NCBI GenBank assembly: GCA_949291975.1
Contig: CASEYA010000112.1
Location: 1 to 9,543, forward strand
DNA length: 9,543 bases
From: an uncultured Christensenella sp.
GTDB lineage: Bacteria; Bacillota; Clostridia; Christensenellales; UBA1242
Reading direction: 5' to 3'
The position numbers and the translations under genes were made by a program. The notes beneath the pieces are model-generated. The model had not been told where the DNA came from. It did not search any database and saw only the letters and a program-made list of their open reading frames with translations. Of the stretch, positions 1-8,395 are shown piece by piece (within the stretch, counting starts at the first letter, position 1; each line of letters starts with the position of its first letter).

Positions 1-1846
<1,846 letters not shown>

Positions 1847-1866
1847 TTTAACAAAGTGAGGAAAGA

Positions 1867-2169
1867 ATGGCAAAAATAAATATTGAAGAAACAAAAAAAC
1901 TGGCAAAATTATCTCGTTTGGAATTTACTGATGAAGAACTTAGCAATTTTGTTAACGAATTTGATAAAACGCTTGAATATGTTGAAAAAATCAGCAAGGT
2001 TAACACTGATGATATAAAACTATTTGAAAAAACAATCAGCGCAAAAGATGAATTAAGAGAAGATGCTGTAAAGGAAAGTTTAACGCAAGATAAAGTTGTT
2101 CTTAATGCTCCTGAAAGTGAGGATGGTGCTTTATCTGTTCCAACAACGGTAGAAGAAGGAGGGCAATAA
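1867..2169 (+). CDS. gatC: Asp-tRNA(Asn)/Glu-tRNA(Gln) amidotransferase subunit C
   Basis: This is the small subunit of the GatCAB complex, which converts mischarged Glu-tRNA(Gln) or Asp-tRNA(Asn) to the correctly charged amide form in the cytoplasm. GatC wraps around the GatA-GatB interface and stabilises GatA. The 100-residue product has the usual family length and opening (INIEETKKLAKLSRLEFTDEEL), a central segment with FDKTLEYVEKI, and the late DELREDAV...VLNAPES stretch typical of GatC. The start is supported by GAGGA (1858-1862) four nt upstream. The stop TAA shares its last A with the gatA start codon (TAATG), and the gatA Shine-Dalgarno lies inside the last gatC codons, so translation of the two is probably coupled. 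Confidence 0.96.
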   Translation: MAKINIEETKKLAKLSRLEFTDEELSNFVNEFDKTLEYVEKISKVNTDDIKLFEKTISAKDELREDAVKESLTQDKVVLNAPESEDGALSVPTTVEEGGQ

Positions 2170-3617
2170 TGGACTATCTAAAACTTAATCTTTGGGAAAT
2201 AAAAGAAAAACTAGAAAGTGGCGAAATCACAAGTGAGGAACTTGTTAAACTTTGCCTTCAAAGAATAAAAGAAACAAAAAATTTAAACGCTTTAATTTCA
2301 ACTTGCGAAGATATGGCCTTAAAACAAGCAAAACTTATTGACGAAAAGAGAAGCAAAAAGCAAGAAGTTGGCATTTTGGCAGGTATTCCAATTATCATAA
2401 AAGACAACATTAACATCGAAGGAACCAAAACGACCTGTGCCAGCAGATTTTTAGAAAACTATGAGTCAATCTACACTGCAACCTGTGTTCAAAAGTTGAT
2501 TGATGCGGGTGCGGTCATTGTAGGCAAGGCAAACATGGATGAATTTGCAATGGGAAGCTCAAACGAGACTTCATATTTTGGTGTTGTTCATAACCCAGTT
2601 AACACAGAATATGTTCCAGGTGGTTCAAGTGGTGGAAGTGCTGCTGCTGTTGCAAGTTATCAGGGTTTTGCGGCACTTGGAACAGATACTGGTGGTTCCA
2701 TCAGAGAGCCTGCATCTTTTTGTGGTGTTGTTGGCTTAAAGCCAACCTATGGCCGTGTGTCACGATTTGGTGTTGTTGCTTTTGCAAGTTCACTTGACCA
2801 AGTTGGCCCCCTTACAAGAAGCGTTAAAGACAGTGCAATCATGCTTGAAGTTCTTGCAGGAAAAGATGAAAATGATATGACCAGTTCAAATGCGGAAATA
2901 CCAAACTATTTGCAAGCAATTGACTATGATGTTAAAAATCTTAAAATTGGAATAGCAAAACAATTTTTTAATGACCAGTTAAATGCTGAGGTTCAAGAAA
3001 AAATTTCAAATGCCATTGATATATTGGTTAAAAATGGCGCACAAACGGTTGATATTGATTTGCCAAGTTTGGACACTGCACTTTCAGTTTATTACATCAT
3101 TTCTTCTGCTGAGGCTGCAAGCAATCTTGCTCGTTTTGATGGGGTAAAATATGGCAGGCGTGCAGAAAAATTTAGTGACATTGTTGACCTTTTCTTTAAA
3201 TCTAGGACACAAGGATTTGGCAAGGAAGTAAAAAGAAGAATCATGCTTGGCAACTATGTTTTATCAAGTGGATATTTTGATGCTTACTATAACAAGGCTA
3301 AAAAGGTTCAAAAGGTTATTAAAAAGGAATTTGAAGAAGCTTTCAAAAAGTGTGACATAATAATTTGTCCAACCACAGCAAATCCTGCTTTTAAAATTGG
3401 CGAGAAGTCAAATGACCATTTGGCAATGTATCTAACAGACATCTTTACTGTTCCTATCAATATTGCAGGGCTTCCAGCAATGAGCATGCCTTGTGGAAAA
3501 AACAAAGATGGTTTACCAATTGGCTTGCAACTTGTTGCGCCAATGTTTAATGAAAGTGTAATTTTTAAAACTGGCTCATTCATAGAAAAGGCTTTGGAGG
3601 GTGAAAAAGATGTATAA
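2169..3617 (+). CDS. gatA: Asp-tRNA(Asn)/Glu-tRNA(Gln) amidotransferase subunit A
   Basis: This is the glutaminase subunit of GatCAB. It releases ammonia from glutamine and channels it to GatB for transamidation. The 482-residue protein has the full amidase-signature fold. The Ser-cisSer-Lys triad is present: K78 in GIPIIIKDN, S153 in the glycine/serine-rich GGSSGGSAAA loop, and S177 in GTDTGGSIREPASFCG. The GLKPTYGRVSRFG and LDQVGPLTRSV stretches follow, and the C-terminal part has IAGLPAMSMPCG and LPIGLQLVAP. The length is normal for the family. The start ATG overlaps the gatC stop by 1 nt, with GGAGGG (2158-2163) 5 nt upstream. The 3' end overlaps the gatB start by 8 nt. No frameshift or missing catalytic residue is seen. 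Confidence 0.98.
   Translation: MDYLKLNLWEIKEKLESGEITSEELVKLCLQRIKETKNLNALISTCEDMALKQAKLIDEKRSKKQEVGILAGIPIIIKDNINIEGTKTTCASRFLENYESIYTATCVQKLIDAGAVIVGKANMDEFAMGSSNETSYFGVVHNPVNTEYVPGGSSGGSAAAVASYQGFAALGTDTGGSIREPASFCGVVGLKPTYGRVSRFGVVAFASSLDQVGPLTRSVKDSAIMLEVLAGKDENDMTSSNAEIPNYLQAIDYDVKNLKIGIAKQFFNDQLNAEVQEKISNAIDILVKNGAQTVDIDLPSLDTALSVYYIISSAEAASNLARFDGVKYGRRAEKFSDIVDLFFKSRTQGFGKEVKRRIMLGNYVLSSGYFDAYYNKAKKVQKVIKKEFEEAFKKCDIIICPTTANPAFKIGEKSNDHLAMYLTDIFTVPINIAGLPAMSMPCGKNKDGLPIGLQLVAPMFNESVIFKTGSFIEKALEGEKDV
3596..3600 (+). promoter_or_regulatory. gatB ribosome binding site (decides start)
   Basis: GGAGG lies inside the last gatA codons, 9 nt before ATG 3610. The in-frame GTG at 3601 touches the motif with no spacing and cannot use it. 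ATG 3619 would be 18 nt away. ATG 3610 is therefore the best start. Confidence 0.75.
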
Positions 3618-5019
3618 GATGGTAATTGGGCTTGAAGTCCACAGTGAACTAAAAACAAAAACGAAATGCTTTTGTGGCTGTAAAAATGAATTTGGTTCCA
3701 CTCCAAACACACATTGTTGTCCAGTCTGCACTGGAATGCCGGGTGCTCTTCCTGTTCTAAATCAAAAGGCTGTTGAGTATGCAATCAGGGCAGGGCTGGC
3801 GGTTAATTGCAGAATCAATGAATATTCTGTTTTTGAACGAAAAAACTATTTCTATCCAGATTTGCCAAAGGCATATCAAATTTCTCAGCTTGAATATCCA
3901 CTTTGTGTTGGTGGTGAGGTCGAAATTGAAACAGATGGAGTCAAAAAGACAATTCATTTGGACCGTATTCATCTTGAAGAAGACGCTTGCAAGCTCATTC
4001 ACAAAGATTATGGCACTCTTGTTGATTATAATCGTGGTGGAGTTCCTCTGATTGAAATCGTGTCCAAACCTGATATTGCAAGTGCAGAAGAAGCGGTTGC
4101 ATATCTTAAAAAGCTTCGTTCAATTCTGCTTTATATTGGAGTAAGTGATTGTAAAATGCAAGAGGGCAGTTTGCGTTGTGATGTAAATCTATCTCTGCAC
4201 AAAGAAGGCGAACCCTTTGGGACTAGAACAGAAATGAAAAATTTAAACTCATTCAGGGCTGTTCAAAGAGCAATTGAGTATGAAGCAAAAAGACAACAAG
4301 AAGAACTTGAAAAGGGTAATAAAATCATTCAAGAAACCAGACGCTTTGATGATGCAACTGGAAAAACCTATTCAATGAGAACAAAGGAAGATGCGCAAGA
4401 CTATCGCTATTTCCCTGACCCAGACTTAATTCCAATTGAAGTTACGAAAGAATATATTGAAGAGATAAGAAGTTCTTTGCCAAGAATGGCAAAACAGCGT
4501 GCAGAGGAGTATGTCTCAAAACTTGGCTTAACAGAAAAGGACGCAATCCTTCTCACAGAAGAGCGCAGTGTTGCAGACTATTTTGAAGAAGTTTTGAAAG
4601 ATTGCAATAATCCAAAATTTGTTTGTAACTGGATTTTGGGTGAAGTGTTCAAGAAAATGAATGCCACCGAAAGTGAAAACATCAAGGTTAGCGCAAAAAA
4701 CATGGCAAAAATTTTGAATATGTATAATAATGGCGAAATTGGCCAATCTGTTGCAAGAAGGCTTCTTGACGAAGTTTGGGCGACAGACAAAGACCCAGCA
4801 CAAATTGTAGAAGAAAAAGGTCTTAAACAAATCAATGATGAAAAAGGTCTAGAAACAATCATTCAAAAAATAATAGACGATAACCCAAAAGCTGTTGCAG
4901 AAATAAAGGCTGGCAATCAAAAGATAATGGCATTTTTTGTTGGGCAAGCCATGAAGGCAACAGGTGGAAAAGCAAATCCAAAAATGGTCAATGAACTTGT
5001 TAATAAATTAGTTAAATAG
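3610..5019 (+). CDS. gatB: Asp-tRNA(Asn)/Glu-tRNA(Gln) amidotransferase subunit B
   Basis: This is the kinase/transamidase and tRNA-binding subunit of GatCAB. It phosphorylates the misacylated Glu or Asp on the tRNA and replaces the phosphate with ammonia delivered from GatA. The 469-residue product begins MYKMVIGLEVHSEL, as the family does. Zinc-site cysteines are C22 and C24 (FCGC) and C37 and C40 (CPVC), followed by the conserved TGMPGALPVLN. The catalytic cradle continues with ERKNYFYPDLPKAYQISQ, DRIHLEEDACK, DYNRGGVPLIEIVS, MQEGSLRCDVN and MKNLNSF; DYRYFPDPDL precedes the helical and C-terminal YqeY-like tRNA-binding domain (about 320-469), which ends with TGGKANPKMVNELV. The start is set by GGAGG at 3596-3600. 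It overlaps gatA by 8 nt, so subunits A and B are probably made by coupled translation. rpoZ follows after 9 nt. Confidence 0.98.
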   Translation: MYKMVIGLEVHSELKTKTKCFCGCKNEFGSTPNTHCCPVCTGMPGALPVLNQKAVEYAIRAGLAVNCRINEYSVFERKNYFYPDLPKAYQISQLEYPLCVGGEVEIETDGVKKTIHLDRIHLEEDACKLIHKDYGTLVDYNRGGVPLIEIVSKPDIASAEEAVAYLKKLRSILLYIGVSDCKMQEGSLRCDVNLSLHKEGEPFGTRTEMKNLNSFRAVQRAIEYEAKRQQEELEKGNKIIQETRRFDDATGKTYSMRTKEDAQDYRYFPDPDLIPIEVTKEYIEEIRSSLPRMAKQRAEEYVSKLGLTEKDAILLTEERSVADYFEEVLKDCNNPKFVCNWILGEVFKKMNATESENIKVSAKNMAKILNMYNNGEIGQSVARRLLDEVWATDKDPAQIVEEKGLKQINDEKGLETIIQKIIDDNPKAVAEIKAGNQKIMAFFVGQAMKATGGKANPKMVNELVNKLVK

Positions 5020-5028
5020 GGGTGAATT

Positions 5029-5241
5029 ATGGAAAAAGAATATATTATGATGGAGCCACCAATTGACGACTTGGTTAAAAAAGTGGGAAACAAATTCCTG
5101 CTCACTTGCCTAATTGCAAAGCGAGCAAAGGAACTTAGCAATGAATATTTTGCAGGTGAACCACAAGAGAAAGACCCAAAGGTCATTTCAATTGCCGCTC
5201 AAGAGGTTATGGACGGAAAAGTTATTCCAGGAAGATATTAG
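5029..5241 (+). CDS. rpoZ: DNA-directed RNA polymerase subunit omega
   Basis: Omega is the small subunit that helps fold and hold the beta' subunit in RNA polymerase. The 70-residue product matches the family core: PPIDDLVKKVGNKFLLTCLIAKRAKEL corresponds to the conserved P-x-I-D-x-L-x-K-x-x-x-K-(Y/F)-x-L-x-x-x-x-AKRA pattern, and VISIAAQEVMDGKV to the C-terminal helix. The start ATG has AGGGGTG (5018-5024) 4 nt upstream. Internal methionines at residues 7 and 8 would give the shorter N-terminus of many omegas but lack a Shine-Dalgarno. The gene sits between gatB (9 nt away) and priA (6 nt away). In B. subtilis rpoZ is likewise near priA, but with coaBC between them; here there is no coaBC. 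Confidence 0.9.
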   Translation: MEKEYIMMEPPIDDLVKKVGNKFLLTCLIAKRAKELSNEYFAGEPQEKDPKVISIAAQEVMDGKVIPGRY

Positions 5242-5247
5242 TTTTTT

Positions 5248-7428
5248 ATGATTATTGCAGAAGTAATTGTTGATATTGCCCATTCGCAAGTGGACAAAGT
5301 TTTTGATTATATAGCCACACCCGACATTCAAAAAGGTCAGCGTGTGGTTGTTCCTTTTGGAAAACAAACACTTGAAGGGTATGTTATAAACTTAAAATCA
5401 CAAAGCAATTTTGAAAAAGATAAACTAAAATCTATAATCAAAACCTTAGAGCCATATCCTTTGATAACAGAAGAATTTTTTGCTTTAAGTGATTTTATGA
5501 TAAAGCACTATAATTTAAAGCGTGTTGATACACTCAGGCTTTTTTTTCCAAGTGCAATGCGTGGACAAAAAGTAAAAGAGCAAATGCAAACAGTTTTGCA
5601 TACCAACGAATTTAACAAAGAATTTTTATTGCAACAACTTAAAAAAGGTGCAAAAAATCAAATTGCTTTGCTTGAATACATAAAGCCAAACGAAGTGTAT
5701 GTAAAAAGTGAGCTTAACAAAAAATTTGGACAAGGTGCTGTTGAAAAATTTATTCTTCTAAGTGTGTTTACAGAAAAGCAGGTGCACAAAGACCGTGATG
5801 TGCTGATAAAGGACTGTGAAAATCAGCAAATTACGCTTAACTCTGCGCAAAAGAGCATTCTTGACAAGTTAAACACACCAAAAACACACCTTATTTTTGG
5901 TGTTACGGGCAGTGGCAAAACAGAAATATATATGCACAAGATAATGCAGTGCTTAAAGCAAGGAAAAACAGCAATAATGCTTGTGCCAGAGATTGGTTTA
6001 ACCCCGCAAGTCCTTTCGCTTTTTAAAGCACGCTTTGGCAATAACATAGCAACACTTCACAGCGGACTTAGTGCAGGCGAGAAATTTGACCAGTGGCAAA
6101 AAATAAGAAAACAAGAAGTTCAAATTGTTGTTGGTGCTCGCTCTGCTATTTTTGCTCCGCTTAAAAATTTGGGGGTTATAATCATAGATGAAGAGCATGA
6201 TTCATCCTATCAAAGCGATTCTAATCCAAGATACAATACGCACACCATTGCAAAGTTTAGGGCAAAATATAACAATTGTCCACTCGTTTTAGGCAGTGCA
6301 ACTCCAAGCATAGAAAGTTTCTATAAAGCTCAGCAGGGAGAATATGAATTGCACGAACTTAAAACAAGAGTTAATAATCAAGAAATGCCAAAAGTTCAAA
6401 TAGTAGACATGAGGAATGAACTCAGTTTTGGTAACACTGGTATTTTTTCCAGACAGTTACAAGCCGACCTAAAAGATTGCATTGATAGTAAAAATCAAGC
6501 AATGCTGTTTTGTAACAGACGAGGCTTTGCCAGTTATATCATTTGTCGTGAATGTGGCTATGTTGCCAAGTGTGAAGATTGCGATGCCTCTCTTGTGTAT
6601 CACAAAGAAGAAAACTTGCTAAAATGTCATTTTTGTGGCAAGAAATACAAAGCACTAACAAATTGCCCAAAATGTAACAGCAAATATATACGAATGGGGG
6701 CAATAGGCACCGAAAAAGTGGTAAGCGAACTGAAAGAGATGTTCCCAGATGTAAAGGTTTTGCGTATGGATTTTGATACAACACAAACAAAGTTTGCACA
6801 TGCTAACATTCTTGATGAGTTTGCTCAAACAAAACCTTCTATTTTGGTTGGAACGCAAATGATTGCAAAAGGTCATCATTTTCCCAATGTAACTCTGGTT
6901 GGAATTGTTGATGCTGATATGAGCCTGCATTTTTCCGATTTCAGAAATACCGAACGCACTTTTCAACTTCTAACTCAGGTTGCAGGCAGGGCAGGAAGAG
7001 CAAGCAAGGCAGGTAAAATTGTTTTGCAAACATACGCTCCAAAGCACTATGTATATAGGTTTATGGCAAACTATAACTATAAGGCATTTTTTGAACGAGA
7101 ATTAGAACTAAGAAAAAACTCAAAATTCCCACCATTTGCCTATATTATAAGAATTTTGATAAGCGGGCTTGATGAACAAAAAGTAATTCAAACAACTTCA
7201 AAAATAGATAAAGATATTGAAAAGTTAAAAAATGACCAATTTATATTTTTAAAAGCAATGAAAGCACCTGTTGGTAAGATACAAACAAAATATAGATATC
7301 AAATCTTAATGCGAATTTTGCCAACTAATTTTGAAGATATTTTAAACCAAATCTATGAAGTGGTCAATAAACACAGAAATAATGACTTAAATGTTTTTGT
7401 TGAAGTAAATCCAAACAATTTAAGTTAA
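5248..7428 (+). CDS. priA: Primosomal replication restart helicase PriA
   Basis: PriA binds stalled or repaired forks, unwinds the lagging arm and reloads the replicative helicase. The 726-residue protein has the N-terminal 3'-DNA-end-binding domain (IAEVIVDIAHSQVDKVFDY), a winged-helix region (about 110-190), the helicase core with Walker A GVTGSGKT (K224) and DEEH (314-317), GSATPS, and an eight-Cys double zinc-binding insert (C433, C436, C442, C445, C460, C463, C473, C476). Later motifs are GTQMIAKGHHFPNVTLVGIVDAD and QLLTQVAGRAGR, then the C-terminal domain. The usual RYHARD of the aromatic-rich loop after DEEH reads RYNTHT (329-334). The start fits the family N-terminus, but no clear Shine-Dalgarno lies at normal distance: only AGGAAG about 12 nt upstream, inside rpoZ. 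Translation may therefore depend on ribosomes finishing rpoZ, whose stop is 6 nt upstream. Confidence 0.97.
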   Translation: MIIAEVIVDIAHSQVDKVFDYIATPDIQKGQRVVVPFGKQTLEGYVINLKSQSNFEKDKLKSIIKTLEPYPLITEEFFALSDFMIKHYNLKRVDTLRLFFPSAMRGQKVKEQMQTVLHTNEFNKEFLLQQLKKGAKNQIALLEYIKPNEVYVKSELNKKFGQGAVEKFILLSVFTEKQVHKDRDVLIKDCENQQITLNSAQKSILDKLNTPKTHLIFGVTGSGKTEIYMHKIMQCLKQGKTAIMLVPEIGLTPQVLSLFKARFGNNIATLHSGLSAGEKFDQWQKIRKQEVQIVVGARSAIFAPLKNLGVIIIDEEHDSSYQSDSNPRYNTHTIAKFRAKYNNCPLVLGSATPSIESFYKAQQGEYELHELKTRVNNQEMPKVQIVDMRNELSFGNTGIFSRQLQADLKDCIDSKNQAMLFCNRRGFASYIICRECGYVAKCEDCDASLVYHKEENLLKCHFCGKKYKALTNCPKCNSKYIRMGAIGTEKVVSELKEMFPDVKVLRMDFDTTQTKFAHANILDEFAQTKPSILVGTQMIAKGHHFPNVTLVGIVDADMSLHFSDFRNTERTFQLLTQVAGRAGRASKAGKIVLQTYAPKHYVYRFMANYNYKAFFERELELRKNSKFPPFAYIIRILISGLDEQKVIQTTSKIDKDIEKLKNDQFIFLKAMKAPVGKIQTKYRYQILMRILPTNFEDILNQIYEVVNKHRNNDLNVFVEVNPNNLS

Positions 7429-7444
7429 TTGCATAATTATGCAA
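7429..7444. repeat. Perfect 16-bp palindrome between priA and rpe
   Basis: TTGCATAATTATGCAA is a perfect 8+8 inverted repeat without spacer, starting at the base after the priA TAA. It has no loop and no following T-run, so it does not look like an intrinsic terminator. A binding site for a dimeric DNA-binding protein controlling rpe is possible, but it could be a chance palindrome in AT-rich DNA. Confidence 0.5.
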
Positions 7445-7460
7445 AAACATGAATAAATAT

Positions 7461-7466
7461 GAGGTG
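7461..7466 (+). promoter_or_regulatory. rpe ribosome binding site (decides start)
   Basis: GAGGTG lies 4 nt before ATG 7471. The upstream in-frame ATG at 7459 overlaps this motif and has no Shine-Dalgarno of its own, so 7471 is preferred. Confidence 0.7.
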
Positions 7467-7470
7467 TGCA

Positions 7471-8142
7471 ATGAAAAAAATTTTGGTTGCTCCAAGCACT
7501 GACCCTTGTGATATAAAAGACCTTGCAATATATGTTAAGGAACTTGAAAAACAGGGTGCAGATTGGATTCATTGTGATATAATGGATGGAAAGTTTGTTA
7601 AAAACAGAACATATGACCATCTTGTTTTTGCTTTTTTAAGAAAAGCAACAAGTTTGCCACTTGATGTTCATTTAATGGTTGAAAATCCAATGGATGTTGT
7701 TGATAATTATGTAAAATATGGTGCAAACATCATAACGGTGCATTATGAGGCTTTTCATGATATCATAGAACTTATTAACGCATTGCAAGAAATAAGAAGA
7801 AAGGGTGTAAAGGTTGGTATTTCCATAAAACCTCAAACGCAGGTGGAAAAGTTGTCTCACCTGATAAACTATGTTGACCTTGTTCTTATAATGAGTGTTG
7901 AGCCAGGAGCAAGTGGGCAAACCTTTCAAAAGGAAAGCCTTATTAAAATTGCATATTTAAACAAAAAAAGAGCAGAACTGGGTCTTGATTTTTTAATTGA
8001 GGTTGATGGTGGGGTAAATACCATAAATGCTCCAATAATTGCGGTAAGTGGTGCTGATGTTCTGGTTTCTGGCAGTGCAATTTTCAATTCAAATGATAGG
8101 AGACAAACCATGCAGATTTTGCGTGGGAAAGAGGCTGAGTAA
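7471..8142 (+). CDS. rpe: Ribulose-phosphate 3-epimerase
   Basis: Rpe interconverts ribulose 5-phosphate and xylulose 5-phosphate in the pentose phosphate pathway. The 223-residue product is a TIM barrel of normal length. The metal-binding set is complete: H34 and D36 in WIHCDIMDG, H67 in DVHLMVENP and D179 in IEVDGGV; D36 and D179 are also the catalytic acid/base pair. Methionines that pack against the substrate (M38, M69, M141) are present, as are the phosphate-binding VDGGVN and VSGSAIF loops. Unusual features are the first loop, APSTDPCDI where the family normally has APSILSADF, FVKNRTYDH where FVPNxTxGP is usual, and GASGQ for GxGGQ. It is still best read as Rpe; a related epimerase of the same fold (for example allulose-6-phosphate epimerase) cannot be excluded. 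In B. subtilis rpe likewise lies a little upstream of spoVM and rpmB, which supports the call. Confidence 0.9.
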   Translation: MKKILVAPSTDPCDIKDLAIYVKELEKQGADWIHCDIMDGKFVKNRTYDHLVFAFLRKATSLPLDVHLMVENPMDVVDNYVKYGANIITVHYEAFHDIIELINALQEIRRKGVKVGISIKPQTQVEKLSHLINYVDLVLIMSVEPGASGQTFQKESLIKIAYLNKKRAELGLDFLIEVDGGVNTINAPIIAVSGADVLVSGSAIFNSNDRRQTMQILRGKEAE

Positions 8143-8340
8143 AAAATATATTCTATAAACAATTTTGTCGTTATAAATATTTTTGTTTGCTTAATTTTAG
8201 AAATATAATCAGTATTAAACATATAACACACGGTTTTTTAACAAGATTTGCTGTTGCTGATTACTAATGTTAATTTTGTTATATGCTGTTACTTAATTTA
8301 TTTATGGATAAACCGAAAAGAAAGAGTGTCAAATTTAAAA
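8143..8340. other. AT-rich intergenic gap after rpe
   Basis: No credible gene is seen on either strand between the rpe stop and the promoter of the small gene. In B. subtilis this position holds thiN, for which no trace is visible. No GC-rich hairpin with a T-run follows rpe, so rpe transcripts may read through into the small downstream gene. Confidence 0.6.
8182..8209 (+). promoter_or_regulatory. Weak candidate promoter in the rpe-spoVM gap
   Basis: A perfect TATAAT (8204-8209) is present, but its best -35 partners are poor (TTTGTT at 16 nt or TTGTTT at 15 nt spacing). Such -10 matches arise easily by chance in DNA this rich in A and T. If real, it would give a long-leader transcript of the downstream small gene. 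Confidence 0.2.
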
Positions 8341-8344
8341 AGTT

Positions 8345-8373
8345 AACAAAAATGTTACCGCTTTCATACAATA
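8345..8373 (+). promoter_or_regulatory. Putative sporulation (sigma-E/sigma-K type) promoter of the small gene
   Basis: The -10 region CATACAATA (8365-8373) fits the B. subtilis sigma-E consensus CATACAnT exactly and also sigma-K CATAnnnTA. The sigma-K -35 mACm is matched by AACA (8345-8348) with a 16-nt spacer. The sigma-E -35 is only partly matched. Transcription would start near 8378-8380, just 5-7 nt before the Shine-Dalgarno. The consensus is known from B. subtilis; its use here is inferred. Confidence 0.5.
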
Positions 8374-8394
8374 CCAAGATGTATGGAGGTAACA
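8353..8394 (+). repeat. Two-part inverted repeat around promoter and ribosome binding site
   Basis: TGTTACC (8353-8359) pairs perfectly with GGTAACA (8388-8394), and inside it CATAC (8365-8369) pairs with GTATG (8381-8385). The gap is 5 nt on the left and 2 nt on the right, with an 11-nt loop. The right arm includes most of the Shine-Dalgarno GGAGGT (8385-8390). RNA read through from upstream could fold and hide it; RNA starting near 8379 lacks the left arm. Confidence 0.5.
8385..8390 (+). promoter_or_regulatory. Strong ribosome binding site of the small gene
   Basis: GGAGGT lies 5 nt before ATG 8396 and is among the best Shine-Dalgarno matches in the window. It is the main evidence that the short frame downstream is translated. 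Confidence 0.75.
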
Positions 8395-8395
8395 A

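Noticed and set aside
2539..2739. 66-codon plus-strand frame inside gatA
   Set aside because: It lies in another frame of a highly conserved catalytic region of gatA and has no protein family features.
3601..3603. GTG as gatB start
   Set aside because: It directly abuts the GGAGG motif; ATG 3610 has proper spacing and the family N-terminus.
3308..3784. 158-codon minus-strand frame across the gatA-gatB junction
   Set aside because: It is opposite two well-supported genes; the composition looks like an antisense shadow, and there is no promoter, ribosome site or known domain.
6539..6966. Several minus-strand frames of 60-103 codons inside priA
   Set aside because: They are mirror images of the cysteine-rich zinc region of priA, mutually overlapping, and without family features.
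7459..7461. ATG as rpe start
   Set aside because: It overlaps the GAGGTG that serves ATG 7471 and has no ribosome binding site of its own; family N-termini fit 7471.
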